In this document: positions 38,433 to 47,234 of the stretch, piece by piece
Layout: every line of letters begins with the position of its first letter
Numbering within the stretch: the first letter of the stretch is position 1
NCBI RefSeq assembly: GCF_036985505.1
Contig: NZ_BTGQ01000004.1
Location: 310,001-374,000, forward strand
DNA: 64,000 nucleotides
Reading direction: 5' to 3'
DNA from: Croceitalea sp947503285
Lineage (GTDB): Bacteria > Bacteroidota > Bacteroidia > Flavobacteriales > Flavobacteriaceae
Position numbers and translations under genes: made by a program
The notes under the pieces: model-generated
Told to the model about the DNA's origin: nothing
Databases searched by the model: none
What the model saw: the letters and a program-made list of their open reading frames with translations, nothing else

Positions 38433-38744
38433 ATGCTATCAGAAAAACTTATGGAAGAACTGAGTAAAGGTGCCCTAATATTGTTTTTGGCCACTACCCT
38501 TTTAGGAGGACATTTGACCGCTAGCTACCTATTTCTAGAACCAAATTATCCTGTTAGGGCGTACTATGGTTATGTTGCATTACTGATTCTGGTCATCAAC
38601 ACCCTGTATTTTTTGATGAGTCTTGCATTTCAGTTTTCACAACTACCCAACAAGCAAGGGTTGATGAAGTCCGCACTTTGTTTGCTCATCAATATACCCA
38701 TCACCATCTTATATATCGTAATACTCATCGCTTATGAAATCTAA
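38433..38744 (+). CDS. Small three-TM membrane protein
   Basis: A 103-residue protein with three hydrophobic helices (GALILFLATTLLGGHLTASYLF, YYGYVALLILVINTLYFLMSLAF, ALCLLINIPITILYIVILIAYEI). No family recognised. Its last 11 bases overlap the DUF1361 gene, so the two are translated together. Confidence 0.7.
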   Translation: MLSEKLMEELSKGALILFLATTLLGGHLTASYLFLEPNYPVRAYYGYVALLILVINTLYFLMSLAFQFSQLPNKQGLMKSALCLLINIPITILYIVILIAYEI

Positions 38745-39381
38745 AGATCTGGTTTACCAAAAATATGCTGAGATCAGCACGCTGACAATAGGCTCCATTC
38801 TTGCCGTAGTATTGTTACTAGTTCGTATAAAACTTACAGGAAGTTACTTTCTGTTGTTTTTGGGCTGGAACCTTTTTTTGGCATTGATTCCCTTTGCAAT
38901 CGCGCTACTGCTGTATAAACATCCGGTAATCATGGCAAAACCGGTGTATAGAACTGTAATTTCGTTCGTTTGGCTGCTGTTTTTGCCCAATGCCCCATAT
39001 GTACTTACCGATTTCGTCCATCTGCACCTGAGTAGTCTAAAATTAGTTGTTTTTGACACGATACTTATAGCCTTCTTCGCGGTGACCTCTTTCTTATCAG
39101 GAATCTATTCTTTAAGGATATTTCAAGAATTTTACAGGATTTTCTATGCGGATGGGATAGTACGATTTATGACGTGTGCAGTTGCCCTACTTTGCGGATA
39201 CGGCGTTTACCTAGGTCGATTTATACGGTTGAACAGCTGGGATGTATTTACGCATCCGAAAACCACTTTCATCTTAATAATCAGAGGTTTGGAGCATCCG
39301 CTTGCTTGGTTGGTCACGCTGATATTTGGAATGCTTATCTTTATTACAACAACTCGATGGGGCACACGCATTAACAAATAG
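38734..39381 (+). CDS. DUF1361 family membrane protein
   Basis: A 215-residue multi-pass protein with the DUF1361 pattern: FLGWNLFLALIPFAIALLL, FVWLLFLPNAPYVLTDFVHL, and LCGYGVYLGRFIRLNSWDV. The conserved polar NAPYxxTD and GRFxRxNSWD loops suggest a shared site on one membrane face, but the function is unknown. Starts within the preceding small membrane gene. Confidence 0.87.
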   Translation: MKSKDLVYQKYAEISTLTIGSILAVVLLLVRIKLTGSYFLLFLGWNLFLALIPFAIALLLYKHPVIMAKPVYRTVISFVWLLFLPNAPYVLTDFVHLHLSSLKLVVFDTILIAFFAVTSFLSGIYSLRIFQEFYRIFYADGIVRFMTCAVALLCGYGVYLGRFIRLNSWDVFTHPKTTFILIIRGLEHPLAWLVTLIFGMLIFITTTRWGTRINK

Positions 39382-39469
39382 ATTGAACTTGAGGTAATCG
39401 TTGCTTCTTATGATTTCCGAAACATTGGACTGTCATTGAACGAAATGTAAGAACAAAGACGAGCTCAGC

Positions 39470-39739
39470 TCATAAAAAATCTTGGGAACCGTTAATCTCG
39501 ACATCAAAGGCCTTTCTAATTTTAAGCAGGTACTGTTGTGGGGTTTTCTTGGAAATCCATACCCAATTCGAATTCATATCCACATCAAAATGAAAACATG
39601 AAAAGTCACCATCCAATTCACTGTCCATTTGTTTCAATAAAAATTTGGTGATTTTCGGCCTGAGTGTATACTCAAGCTCGATGCAGCGTTTCGAAAAATC
39701 TTGCTCCGTTTGGTTCTTAAAAATCCAGTTGAATTTCAC
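39470..39739 (-). CDS. Hypothetical small protein
   Basis: An 89-residue soluble protein (MKFNWIFKNQTEQDFSKRC...) with acidic and aromatic patches and a KKTPQQYLLKIRKAFDVEI tail. No domain recognised. Accepted as a gene because of its ATG, its balanced composition and the lack of any competing frame in a 440-bp gap. Confidence 0.5.
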   Translation of the reverse strand: MKFNWIFKNQTEQDFSKRCIELEYTLRPKITKFLLKQMDSELDGDFSCFHFDVDMNSNWVWISKKTPQQYLLKIRKAFDVEINGSQDFL

Positions 39740-39826
39740 TGTTTTCGCAATAGTAAAGCTATCAAATATATGAAAAAACCACTTTTAACCTAAAAAGCAA
39801 CCCAATCTTTCGATAAGCCCCAGAAT

Positions 39827-41023
39827 TTAATTGACATAATCACTTAAGTACTGGTATCGCTCTGTCAATTTTCCGTTTTTGGTCATTAGCGCCCTTTCTA
39901 GAATTCCATCGGCATCCCCATTAAAAAAAGCAGGGATTACGTATTTTGAAAAAGCCTCACCAAATCCGTCACTGGCATCACGTGGCAGTTCGGCGGGCAA
40001 GTTATCCACCGCCATTACGGCAATGGCTTCAGCAGCTTTAAAATCCATTTCGCCCTCTGACTGGGGTTCGTACCCATAAATAGGTTCCGCAATCGTTGAT
40101 GGCCTTATCGTGGTTGCCACTGGGCCATCAATATCGCAGCTGACATCAGCAACTACCTTTATGTTAAAATCAGGGTGTTTGGCATCTTCCCTAGTGTATA
40201 AATATGGTGCGCCGTCGCCGTAAAAATGACCTGCGATATAGAAATCCGTTACCTTGGCGAATCGAAAGAAATTGGATTTATAGTCTTGCGGATTGGCAAA
40301 AAAATCCGCTTTATTACCGCGAACGCCATCTTTGCGTTTGTTATATTCAGAGGCATCAATTTGGCAATAGACCGGTTCTTTAAAAGTAGTGCTTAGATAG
40401 TCCGCAACATTCACTTTTTTAAGTCCCATGGCATCCAACATTTCTTTAGCACCATTACCGACCCTGCCCCTACCCGTAAGTAATATCTTGATGTTAGGTA
40501 TCTTAATGTTCTGAAGTGCCGCAATCAAGGCTTGCCTATCCCTTAGGTTCTCGGCTTTAGGAAGCTGAAACAAATTGTATTTAAGCCCGTAAGCCCTTAC
40601 CCCGTTGTAGGCCCCGACAATGCCCGCATAACGCCCAAACGCAACCAAACGTTGGCCATTTTGATTGGTAATTACCTCATGATCATACAATTCAATGTTC
40701 TTTGCCAAAATTGCCCTTAGCAAATCACGATTATAAGGTTGCTTTTTTATAGTGTGGGAAAAGAAAAAATATTTCTTATTAGGAATTAAGGCTTTGATAG
40801 GTACTTCCTTGACCCCTAAAAGCACATCACAAGATTCCATTTCATTGGCTACTTTGATACCCGTTTCACGATATTCATCGTCAGAAAATATTCGAATGGG
40901 CGAGGGTTCGACAACGATTTGTGCCTCGGAATGTTTTTTTAAGACATTTTGACAAAGGTTTGGTGACAATACGACCCTTTTATCAGGTGGGTTTTTGCGT
41001 TCTTTGATGATTCCGAACTTCAT
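39827..41023 (-). CDS. Saccharopine/alanine dehydrogenase-like NAD(P) oxidoreductase
   Basis: A 398-residue protein of the AlaDH/PNT superfamily: N-terminal FGIIKERKNPPDKRVVLSP, a lysine-and-loop segment CDVLLGVKEVPI, a Rossmann glycine motif ILLTGRGRVGNGAKEML, and VADVSCDIDGPVATTIRPST. The last blocks fit the Lys1-type saccharopine dehydrogenase (lysine-forming) branch better than classic alanine dehydrogenase. The reaction is probably reversible NAD-linked amino-acid oxidation; the substrate is uncertain. Divergent from ssrA across about 200 bp. Confidence 0.82.
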   Translation of the reverse strand: MKFGIIKERKNPPDKRVVLSPNLCQNVLKKHSEAQIVVEPSPIRIFSDDEYRETGIKVANEMESCDVLLGVKEVPIKALIPNKKYFFFSHTIKKQPYNRDLLRAILAKNIELYDHEVITNQNGQRLVAFGRYAGIVGAYNGVRAYGLKYNLFQLPKAENLRDRQALIAALQNIKIPNIKILLTGRGRVGNGAKEMLDAMGLKKVNVADYLSTTFKEPVYCQIDASEYNKRKDGVRGNKADFFANPQDYKSNFFRFAKVTDFYIAGHFYGDGAPYLYTREDAKHPDFNIKVVADVSCDIDGPVATTIRPSTIAEPIYGYEPQSEGEMDFKAAEAIAVMAVDNLPAELPRDASDGFGEAFSKYVIPAFFNGDADGILERALMTKNGKLTERYQYLSDYVN

Positions 41024-41106
41024 TTGGCTTTGGTATAATTATTGACCCAATTTAAGTGGATTGTCTAGGGTACGCAAACTTTTCTACCACCGGCAGATAA
41101 ATTATG

Positions 41107-41114
41107 TAACTTTG
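41107..41114 (+). promoter_or_regulatory. Putative -7 element of the ssrA promoter
   Basis: TAACTTTG is an exact match to the Bacteroidota -7 consensus TAnnTTTG. It is about 115 bp before mature tmRNA, so a processed 5' leader that includes the hairpin repeat would be implied. No well-spaced TTG is seen, which lowers confidence. Confidence 0.4.
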
Positions 41115-41163
41115 ACATCCTTTTAAAAAATTGTTCATTGAAAAAAAAGATGGGATGAGAAAA

Positions 41164-41227
41164 GATCCCTCGACTACGCTCGGGGTTCAATTCGATTTCA
41201 CAAATCATAGATTTGTTATCTCATTGA
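41164..41227. repeat. Diverged copy of the double-hairpin repeat, upstream of ssrA
   Basis: Same order as the copies near asnB: a first C-rich/G-rich hairpin (CCCTCGA...CTCGGGG), a TCAATTCGA linker, a second perfect hairpin (ACAAATC-ATA-GATTTGT) and a trailing TCATTGA. Only about half of the bases match the 11775/11858 copies, so the structure is better conserved than the sequence. Confidence 0.6.
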
Positions 41228-41228
41228 A

Positions 41229-41624
41229 GGGGCCGACTGGTTTTGACAGCGAGACCAATTGGAATGTAAGCATGCCGAGCTATGGAAGTAATGCTCGTTA
41301 AACTCTATTCCACACTTTTAATTGGCGATAATAACTACGCTCTTGCCGCTTAATCTGAATTATAGTAAGATTGGCCTCGTCGCTACTAGGTAGTGAAGCG
41401 AGATGTCTCAGAATAGCCCTTGTTGACGGCGATTCGTTTTGAGGCACCATAAAAGTCAACATAAGGTTATTGTTTGCTTTGACAATAGCACAAAAATTTT
41501 AAGAAGCTAAGCGTACGATAGGCGGTTTTTGGTCGGTCGTGCGTCGACAACTGAACAAAGACTAAGCATGTAGAAAGCCTTTTAATTGCTTGTTTGGACG
41601 AGGGTTCGAATCCCTCCGGCTCCA
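41229..41624 (+). ncRNA. ssrA: Transfer-messenger RNA (tmRNA)
   Basis: The 5' end GGGGCCGACTGG...TTTTGACAGCGAGACC and the 3' end GGACGAGGGTTCGAATCCC...GGCTCCA pair as an acceptor stem (GGGGCCG with CGGCTCC) and T arm. The internal tag frame at 41324-41353 reads GDNNYALAA then TAA. tmRNA with SmpB frees stalled ribosomes and tags the unfinished protein for proteolysis. CCA is not encoded; A41624 is the discriminator. The 3' end doubles as an integration site: its last 22 bases plus two more recur exactly at 60283-60306. Confidence 0.97.
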
Positions 41625-41626
41625 CT
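41603..41626 (+). repeat. attL core of the genomic island, inside ssrA 3' end
   Basis: 24 bases covering the tmRNA T arm and acceptor 3' strand, repeated exactly at 60283-60306. Flanks differ on both sides, so this is a bounded direct repeat. Tyrosine integrases often target the 3' end of ssrA because the gene is rebuilt on insertion. Confidence 0.92.
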
Positions 41627-41649
41627 TTTTAGACACCACTCTAAATCTT

Positions 41650-41685
41650 AAACCCTGTAATCATATGATTTACAGGGTTTTTCAT
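41650..41685 (+). terminator. Island-supplied terminator just after ssrA
   Basis: AAACCCTGTAA, TCATATGA, TTTACAGGGTTTTT: a stem of about 10 bp with a T-run, starting 26 bases after the tmRNA end. It lies inside the island, so it replaces the terminator that was displaced on integration. Confidence 0.85.
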
Positions 41686-41730
41686 TTTTTATGATATCAA
41701 ATAATATCATTTAAAATCAAATAAAAAGAC

Positions 41731-41747
41731 ACCTATTCGGTGAGCAT
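41731..41747 (+). promoter_or_regulatory. Putative integrase arm-binding site, left end
   Basis: CACCTATTCGGTGAGCA, partly palindromic (CACC...GGTG). The same motif in the same orientation is at 60215-60231 and, diverged, at 63920-63936. Related ACCTATTC words occur at 41843 and 41872 by the integrase start. The role as an Int binding site is inferred from position and repetition. Confidence 0.6.
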
Positions 41748-41860
41748 TTTTAAATTTAAAAATGGGTGTCGATTTCTTTATAATTTACTAATTATTAGTT
41801 TTTTACGATTTTTTATTTTATCTTTTTTTCGTCTTAATCGATACCTATTCGACACCTAAA

Positions 41861-43105
41861 ATGGCGGCTCATACCTATTCCATATTATTTTACCTTAAGG
41901 ACAAGCGTCTTGACAAGAACGGTAAGGCGGGTATTTATGTGCGAATTACCGTGAATGGAAGGCGTTCCACACTAAGCATAAAGCGCAAGGTTGCCCCAGA
42001 ACACTGGGACTCCCGAATGAATCGTGTAAAAGGAAAAGAAGAGGAGGCTAAAGAATTGAATTATTATATGACGACCATTCGTCATAAACTTAACAAAATA
42101 CATCATCATTTAATTGAGGAAGGAAAACCGTTTTCTGCGGAAGATATTAAGGTTCGTTTCCTGGGTAAAGGTGAACCCCGTAAGATGTTGCTCGAAGTTT
42201 TTGAGGAGCATAATAAGCAAATGAAATCCTTAGTGGGCAGGGAATTTGCGTTAGGCACTTGGAAGCGGTATAACACCACTTTTAAGCACACGGCCGCATT
42301 TATCAAAAAGCAATACGGGAAGAATGATTTTCCGATAAGGGATGTAGACCATAAATTCATTACACGCTTTGAATATTTTTTAAAGTTTAGCAAAGAGTGC
42401 AACCACAACAGTGCGCTGAAGTATATCAATAACTTTAAAAAAATTATTCGAATGGCTGTGGCCAACGATTGGATTCAGAAAGACCCTTTCTACAATTACA
42501 AAGTAAAATTCAAGCATGTAGAACGTGAATTTCTGGCTAAGGAAGAACTAGAAGCCATTATTCGCTTAGATTCATTGATGCCGCGCCTAGAGCTTGTCAG
42601 GGATATGTTTGTCTTTTGCTGCTTCACAGGTTTGGCATATATCGATGTCAAAAAGCTCACCCCAAACAATATCGTGACCCATATTGATGGCAGTCTATGG
42701 ATTCAAAGTGCACGACAAAAGACCCGTTCGAAATTGGGCATTCCCCTACTCCCTACCGCGATGGAAATCATTGAGAAATATGAGAATCATCCTCAGGTCA
42801 AAAATGGGGAATGTGTGATTCCCGTATTAAGCAATCAAAAATCGAATTCCTATCTTAAAGAAATTGCTGACCGCTGCGGTATCTCAAAAAATCTGACGAC
42901 CCATTTGGCCAGACATACTTTTGCTACTACCGTAACCCTTTCCAATGGCGTACCCATTGAAACAGTAGGCAAACTTTTGGGGCATAAAAATTTGCGGACC
43001 ACACAACACTATGCAAAGATTGTGAATAAGAAAGTGAGTGATGATATGGCAATATTAAAAGTTAAATTGGCGAAAGGTTCTAAAAAACAAAAATCTTCCA
43101 ACTGA
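41861..43105 (+). CDS. Tyrosine recombinase (Bacteroidota site-specific integrase)
   Basis: A 414-residue integrase: N-terminal arm-DNA-binding domain (HTYSILFYLKDKRLDKNGKAGIYVRITVNG in blocks, 3-35), SAM-like core-binding domain (about 105-205) and catalytic domain (about 215-400). Catalytic residues visible: Arg351 in HLARHTF, LLGHKNLRTTQHY with nucleophile Tyr384. The first catalytic arginine position reads FTGLAYIDV with Ala in place of Arg, as in IntDOT-like enzymes that also lack Arg I. It is first in the island next to attL and should drive integration and excision at ssrA. Confidence 0.94.
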   Translation: MAAHTYSILFYLKDKRLDKNGKAGIYVRITVNGRRSTLSIKRKVAPEHWDSRMNRVKGKEEEAKELNYYMTTIRHKLNKIHHHLIEEGKPFSAEDIKVRFLGKGEPRKMLLEVFEEHNKQMKSLVGREFALGTWKRYNTTFKHTAAFIKKQYGKNDFPIRDVDHKFITRFEYFLKFSKECNHNSALKYINNFKKIIRMAVANDWIQKDPFYNYKVKFKHVEREFLAKEELEAIIRLDSLMPRLELVRDMFVFCCFTGLAYIDVKKLTPNNIVTHIDGSLWIQSARQKTRSKLGIPLLPTAMEIIEKYENHPQVKNGECVIPVLSNQKSNSYLKEIADRCGISKNLTTHLARHTFATTVTLSNGVPIETVGKLLGHKNLRTTQHYAKIVNKKVSDDMAILKVKLAKGSKKQKSSN

Positions 43106-43300
43106 AGAGTGGAATTTCTTTCAGTTTTTGATAAAAGTAATCATGTTAAATTTTCGAGAAGGGTGAGTTTTGGAAGCGTTTAAAATAGCTAAACAGCAAA
43201 TCCAGTTCTTTGAACAGCCATCAACTCTTAGTACATTAGCAGAGTCCCATAGTTTGATTTCTAAGTCTTTAAGTTCTTAGTTAGTCATTTCTTAATCTTA

Positions 43301-44302
43301 TCAGAAATACGGGTAAAAGTCTTCGCAAATATCTTTCATCATTTTTGCCAGTGGTCGTTTTAATAAATCCTTACTCTCCATATAATTGCCAGTTACGAAT
43401 CTTTTTATCATCTCGTCAGATAATACTTCACCATAGTTTTTTTTGAAGAAATCAACCAATTCTTGCCTTTTGTATTTATTATAAAACAATGACTTCAAGT
43501 ATGTTTCCGCCACAACATCATTGAATTGATCATACATTGCTTCAATTTTAAACTGTTCATTGTAATTATCCAGTTTTTTTTGCTTTTTAGTATCTCCGTA
43601 GTGTTTAGCTCGAAGACCCAAAAGTAATTTTATCTTATTCTTATTAATATTCAAAAGAAATTCAACTAGACTTGAATGATCCGCCTCAAATACTGCAATC
43701 TGATCTAAACTATCAACATAAGGATGAATGTCTTCTTTTAAGTTAAAAGCCTTGTTTGATTTACTCATATTACAACTAGAGCAACATGGTAGCAGGTTAA
43801 AAAAAGATAAGCTCAAATAAGGATATTTATCTTGTGAAAAAAAGTGATCAAGATGAAACAACAACTTGGTCTTACCCTTACGCGCTACAGTTAAAGAATA
43901 TTGTGTATTGCAATAAGTACAGGACTTAATATTTAGCTTCTCTGATAGCCATACGGCCCTAGCACTTCCACGAAATCTATCATACCCAAAAACATCTTTT
44001 ATTGCTAATCCGGTTTTATTCAGAGTCTTATTTTTTGGTTTCAAAATCCTAGATTGATACCCTTTTGAATCAAACTCTTGTATTATCATTTCCAACTCCA
44101 TTGGTTTTGCCTTAATAATTCGGTGAAGGTTTTTTTTGAGATAATTGAAAAGAGCCCTATCCCTATGCCTTGTATTTTTAGCTAACCAATCATCAATGCG
44201 CTTCATCGGAGATTTATAGTTACCATTTGATTTTATAATCAAACTAGCATAATCATCAACGGTAAGATTTGAAACTTTAATCGTTATCATCTGGTGATTC
44301 AT
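43301..44302 (-). CDS. HNH endonuclease, PtuB-like (Septu-type defence)
   Basis: A 333-residue protein with a central HNH nuclease: CTYCNTQYS (about residue 128), LLFHLDHFFSQDKYPYLSL (about 147, the HxDH core) and a second zinc pair in LPCCSSCNMSKSNKAF (about 173). The C-terminal helical half has no recognised domain. Its start overlaps the end of the upstream ATPase gene by 26 bases. An HNH nuclease overlapping an ABC/SMC-like ATPase is the PtuA/PtuB plan of Septu anti-phage systems; a retron version would also need a reverse transcriptase, and none is present. Confidence 0.82.
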   Translation of the reverse strand: MNHQMITIKVSNLTVDDYASLIIKSNGNYKSPMKRIDDWLAKNTRHRDRALFNYLKKNLHRIIKAKPMELEMIIQEFDSKGYQSRILKPKNKTLNKTGLAIKDVFGYDRFRGSARAVWLSEKLNIKSCTYCNTQYSLTVARKGKTKLLFHLDHFFSQDKYPYLSLSFFNLLPCCSSCNMSKSNKAFNLKEDIHPYVDSLDQIAVFEADHSSLVEFLLNINKNKIKLLLGLRAKHYGDTKKQKKLDNYNEQFKIEAMYDQFNDVVAETYLKSLFYNKYKRQELVDFFKKNYGEVLSDEMIKRFVTGNYMESKDLLKRPLAKMMKDICEDFYPYF

Positions 44303-46238
44303 TTCTTAATTTCTCCTCCAACTCTTGGACTTTTTTCTCCAAAGCACTCAATTTATCACGATTAGAAAAGTTATTTCTCATTATTTCCAGTTGTTGCTTG
44401 ATAATAGGTTCTCCCAAACCCTCAATTATGTAATCTACTTCTTCCAAAGTTTCAGGAGTATGTTGTTGAATTTCGCCTTTCAAAACATCCAGCGCGAATT
44501 TGATTTTATTCTTTGCAAATTCCCCTATTGTTCCATTATCCATAAAAAAGGAATCGGACAATAAAGAATAAATATTGGCACCAAATGTTTGCTCCCTATT
44601 CAATTGAGATTTTACTGCGTTTCCATTTACACCTTTGTCCATAAATATTACGTTTTCTTTGGGAATATCGGACAAAACAAACGGGCTATGAGTAGTAAAA
44701 ATCAATTGTATTTTCCTCTCATTGAAAAGATTGGACAAATAGGTAATCGCGGTGTCAAAAAACATCCTCTGCCATTCAGGATGGAACGCAATTTCTCCTT
44801 CATCAATAAAAATGAGAATTTCTTCACCCTTTGATTCTTGAGAGTCTTTTTCAATTATCTCTAGCTCCTTTTTAGCATAGTAAAACCTTGAATAGAAATT
44901 AAGTAAATTTTGTTCTCCCGCACTCATTTGATGAAAAAACTCGTAATGAAAATGAAGCTCATTGTATAACAGACGTTTCGTGGTCGAGATTAGTTTTAAC
45001 AACTTATTTTTGATGTTTTCTTTTCTTGTATCAATTTCAATCCTTCGATATAGACTGTAAATCTGCAAATCTCTTTCGTCACCACGTGAAAGACTAGGTT
45101 CAATGATTTCTACTTCTAAATCTTCCCAATTATGACTATCTACAAGAGCATTTAGTTGTTTTTTTAGATTCTCTAAATCGGATAAAAGAGATTTGTCTTC
45201 AAGATTATATTCGTTATCGAGAATGAAGTCTAGTAAGAATCCTTCGGCGAAAGATTTTTTCCCAAAAAAGAGAAGACCCCTAAAAAAACATTTCAAAAAA
45301 GTTAGACGAAATGCATTTTTTCTAGTTTCACCTTTGACATTAAATGTTTCAAAACCTGTTCTTGTTTCAGAGTCAGATTTATATTGCTCAAAAAGGTGAT
45401 GGCTAAATCCTACTTCGATGTTTTGCAATTCCTCATAATTTCTAGACCGTCTTTCCCCTGCCTCATCCTTTCCATATGATCTTGGTTGATTTAATAAATT
45501 ATTCTCAGAGGGATGATCTATTGTGATTTGAATAATATCTGGAACGTCAATTAATTCTCTTATTTCGCTATAATTCAAAATAATATCTGACTCCCGTATT
45601 TTTTCACAACGAATATGAGCGGCCAAAGAATCCGTTGAATCCTTTTGACCCCAAGAATACCAATCATTAATAATCACAGATTTTAAGGAGTCGTAGACAT
45701 CATATCTCATTAAATAACTAGTCGATATATTAATCATATTGCCAAGTCCACGACCGCTATAGAAAAGCCTATAGGAATGAATTGGGCAATAATAAATTAT
45801 TTTGGTTTTTTCTAATATGTGCCAATCTCTCCCAGAATTTTTATCTAGTGGCGCATCCTTGTACCTAAATATCTCATATCCCTTTTCTTGATAAAAATTT
45901 TCATTCTTAAACTCAATATTTTCTTGAATAAATATCTTTTGGTCCAAAACCAACAAACCCTTGCCTGTCATGTAAACGGACAAACCTGAACTGACATGAG
46001 CAAGATTATATGTCAAAAACTCACTAAGGTTAGTTTTACCGGAACCATTTTTCCCAACAATGGCAGTTATCCCGGTTATATTTGAGCTGAAGAATTTTTT
46101 TGGAGCTTCTTTTTTTGATTCATTGACATGCAATTCATTGTTAGTAAAAGAAAACTGTTCTCTACTAGAATGTTTGAAATTGAAATCAATATCCTTGAGG
46201 TTTTTATAATCTTGAATCCATGTGTATTTGAGTTCCAT
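44277..46238 (-). CDS. ABC/SMC-like AAA ATPase, PtuA-like (Septu-type defence)
   Basis: A 653-residue P-loop ATPase: Walker A GKNGSGKTN (62-70), a long insertion with coiled-coil character, signature MSAGEQNLLNFYSRF, Walker B ILIFIDEGEIAFHPEWQ and a H-loop-like IFTTHSPFVLSDIPKENVIF. The C-terminus ends in a coiled coil (LSALEKKVQELEEKLRNE). This is the OLD/PtuA class that pairs with nucleases; here the partner is the overlapping HNH gene. In Septu the ATPase oligomer is thought to sense infection and license DNA cutting by PtuB. Confidence 0.85.
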   Translation of the reverse strand: MELKYTWIQDYKNLKDIDFNFKHSSREQFSFTNNELHVNESKKEAPKKFFSSNITGITAIVGKNGSGKTNLSEFLTYNLAHVSSGLSVYMTGKGLLVLDQKIFIQENIEFKNENFYQEKGYEIFRYKDAPLDKNSGRDWHILEKTKIIYYCPIHSYRLFYSGRGLGNMINISTSYLMRYDVYDSLKSVIINDWYSWGQKDSTDSLAAHIRCEKIRESDIILNYSEIRELIDVPDIIQITIDHPSENNLLNQPRSYGKDEAGERRSRNYEELQNIEVGFSHHLFEQYKSDSETRTGFETFNVKGETRKNAFRLTFLKCFFRGLLFFGKKSFAEGFLLDFILDNEYNLEDKSLLSDLENLKKQLNALVDSHNWEDLEVEIIEPSLSRGDERDLQIYSLYRRIEIDTRKENIKNKLLKLISTTKRLLYNELHFHYEFFHQMSAGEQNLLNFYSRFYYAKKELEIIEKDSQESKGEEILIFIDEGEIAFHPEWQRMFFDTAITYLSNLFNERKIQLIFTTHSPFVLSDIPKENVIFMDKGVNGNAVKSQLNREQTFGANIYSLLSDSFFMDNGTIGEFAKNKIKFALDVLKGEIQQHTPETLEEVDYIIEGLGEPIIKQQLEIMRNNFSNRDKLSALEKKVQELEEKLRNESPDDND

Positions 46239-46522
46239 TTTCGTATCAAAGTTCGGTGTTCAAAAAATCTAAATGCCATACTCTAAAGAATCGGCTATAT
46301 CAGAGCCGTCATCCGGTTTAACTAGGAAAGCTTTACCATTCTTATTTGAAATAGTAATTAAAAGAATATTAAATTCTAAAATAGAATTTTTATCCTATTG
46401 CAGGAAAAATCCAACAAAAAACTAATCCATGTCAGGTTATTTTGAAGTTTATTATAAATAATAATTCATTTGAAGCAGTTCTAGCAAGTTATTTTCAGCC
46501 CCAAATCCACCATAACTAACCT

Positions 46523-46912
46523 GCGCTGGATCCTGTTTCGATTTTATAGTGTGCAGAAAGCTAAGCGTAAAGTAAAATTGAAATAGGGCGCACTTGCTAT
46601 TTTCAAAATCATCTCTCCTTTCAAAATTCTATTTGGAAGCGTCTTTCAAATCGCAACAAATAACTGCAAATTAAATCCGTGAAAAAAAGTGGCTCAAACA
46701 GCAACAATTTGAGTCAAATACTATTTTTTGCGCCAAAAATTTCCAGTGTTTACTGGGGCTCCCAGAGCTTTTGGCGCAAAACTTAATTTTCACGGATTTT
46801 TATCTCTCTGTAAGAGATTGAAAATCAGTAAACTAAAAATCGTAACATCGCTTTAGCGTGTTACCCTCTTGCTTTACATTCTTCGTCCTGCTGGCAGGAC
46901 AAAAAATGTAGA
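46523..46912. other. Cluster of nested and tandem hairpins (candidate structured RNA or miniature element)
   Basis: In order: 46532-46546 pairs with 46573-46587 (13 of 15); 46673-46685 pairs perfectly with 46787-46799 over 13 bp and encloses a CTCAAA/TTTGAG hairpin plus a second perfect 13-bp stem, 46726-46738 with 46769-46781 (TTTTGCGCCAAAA / TTTTGGCGCAAAA); 46842-46864 (GTAACA...TGTTAC); and 46872-46912, a stem of about 19 bp around GTCCTGC-TG-GCAGGAC. The nested multi-branched fold is more like a structured RNA than a simple terminator. No homology was checked. Confidence 0.5.
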
Positions 46913-47080
46913 CACAATGTGCTTTTTGAATCTATTAAATTCAACTAAATCAAACCAGATTTTATGAAATCCTAAATTCTTTGAAAAATCTTTTTTTTAT
47001 CATTTTATATGGTATGTTATGCCATCAGATGACTTCAAAATGGCTTGTGAGGTAGATTATCTGCACGGCAGTTAGGACTT

Positions 47081-47228
47081 AACCCAATTTCAACGAAACT
47101 TGGGTTGTGTCCGGACAGAAAGAACCAATACACTCCATGCCCAATGAATGAGGTATGGTGTGTTCTGGTTCTTGTTTATTTACAAAAACATTGTAGATTC
47201 GCATATCGCGATTCGCGAATTGCAAATT
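47081..47228. promoter_or_regulatory. Inverted-repeat-rich control region before the AbiE-like pair
   Basis: Contains AACCCAATTTC-AAC-GAAACTTGGGTT (47081-47106), GTCCGGAC (47109-47116), an 18-bp imperfect inverted repeat (47121-47138 with 47155-47172) and a cluster of TTCGC/GCGAA words including the perfect palindrome ATTCGCGAAT (47211-47220), which ends 14 bases before the start codon. The last is a likely operator for the regulator that follows. Confidence 0.5.
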
Positions 47229-47234
47229 ATAATC

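Larger units (their letters stand above)
46239..47234. other. Long non-coding region between the ATPase gene and the AbiE-like pair
   Basis: Nearly 1 kb with no credible reading frame on either strand. It holds the ATPase gene's upstream region, a cluster of at least four sizeable hairpins (46523-46912), and inverted repeats before the next operon (47081-47228). The density of structure is far above that of other gaps in the window. Confidence 0.7.

Noticed and set aside
43301..46912. Retron (reverse transcriptase plus msr/msd RNA) with the Septu-like pair
   Set aside because: Structured DNA and an HNH/ATPase pair are present, but no reading frame in the island has reverse-transcriptase motifs.
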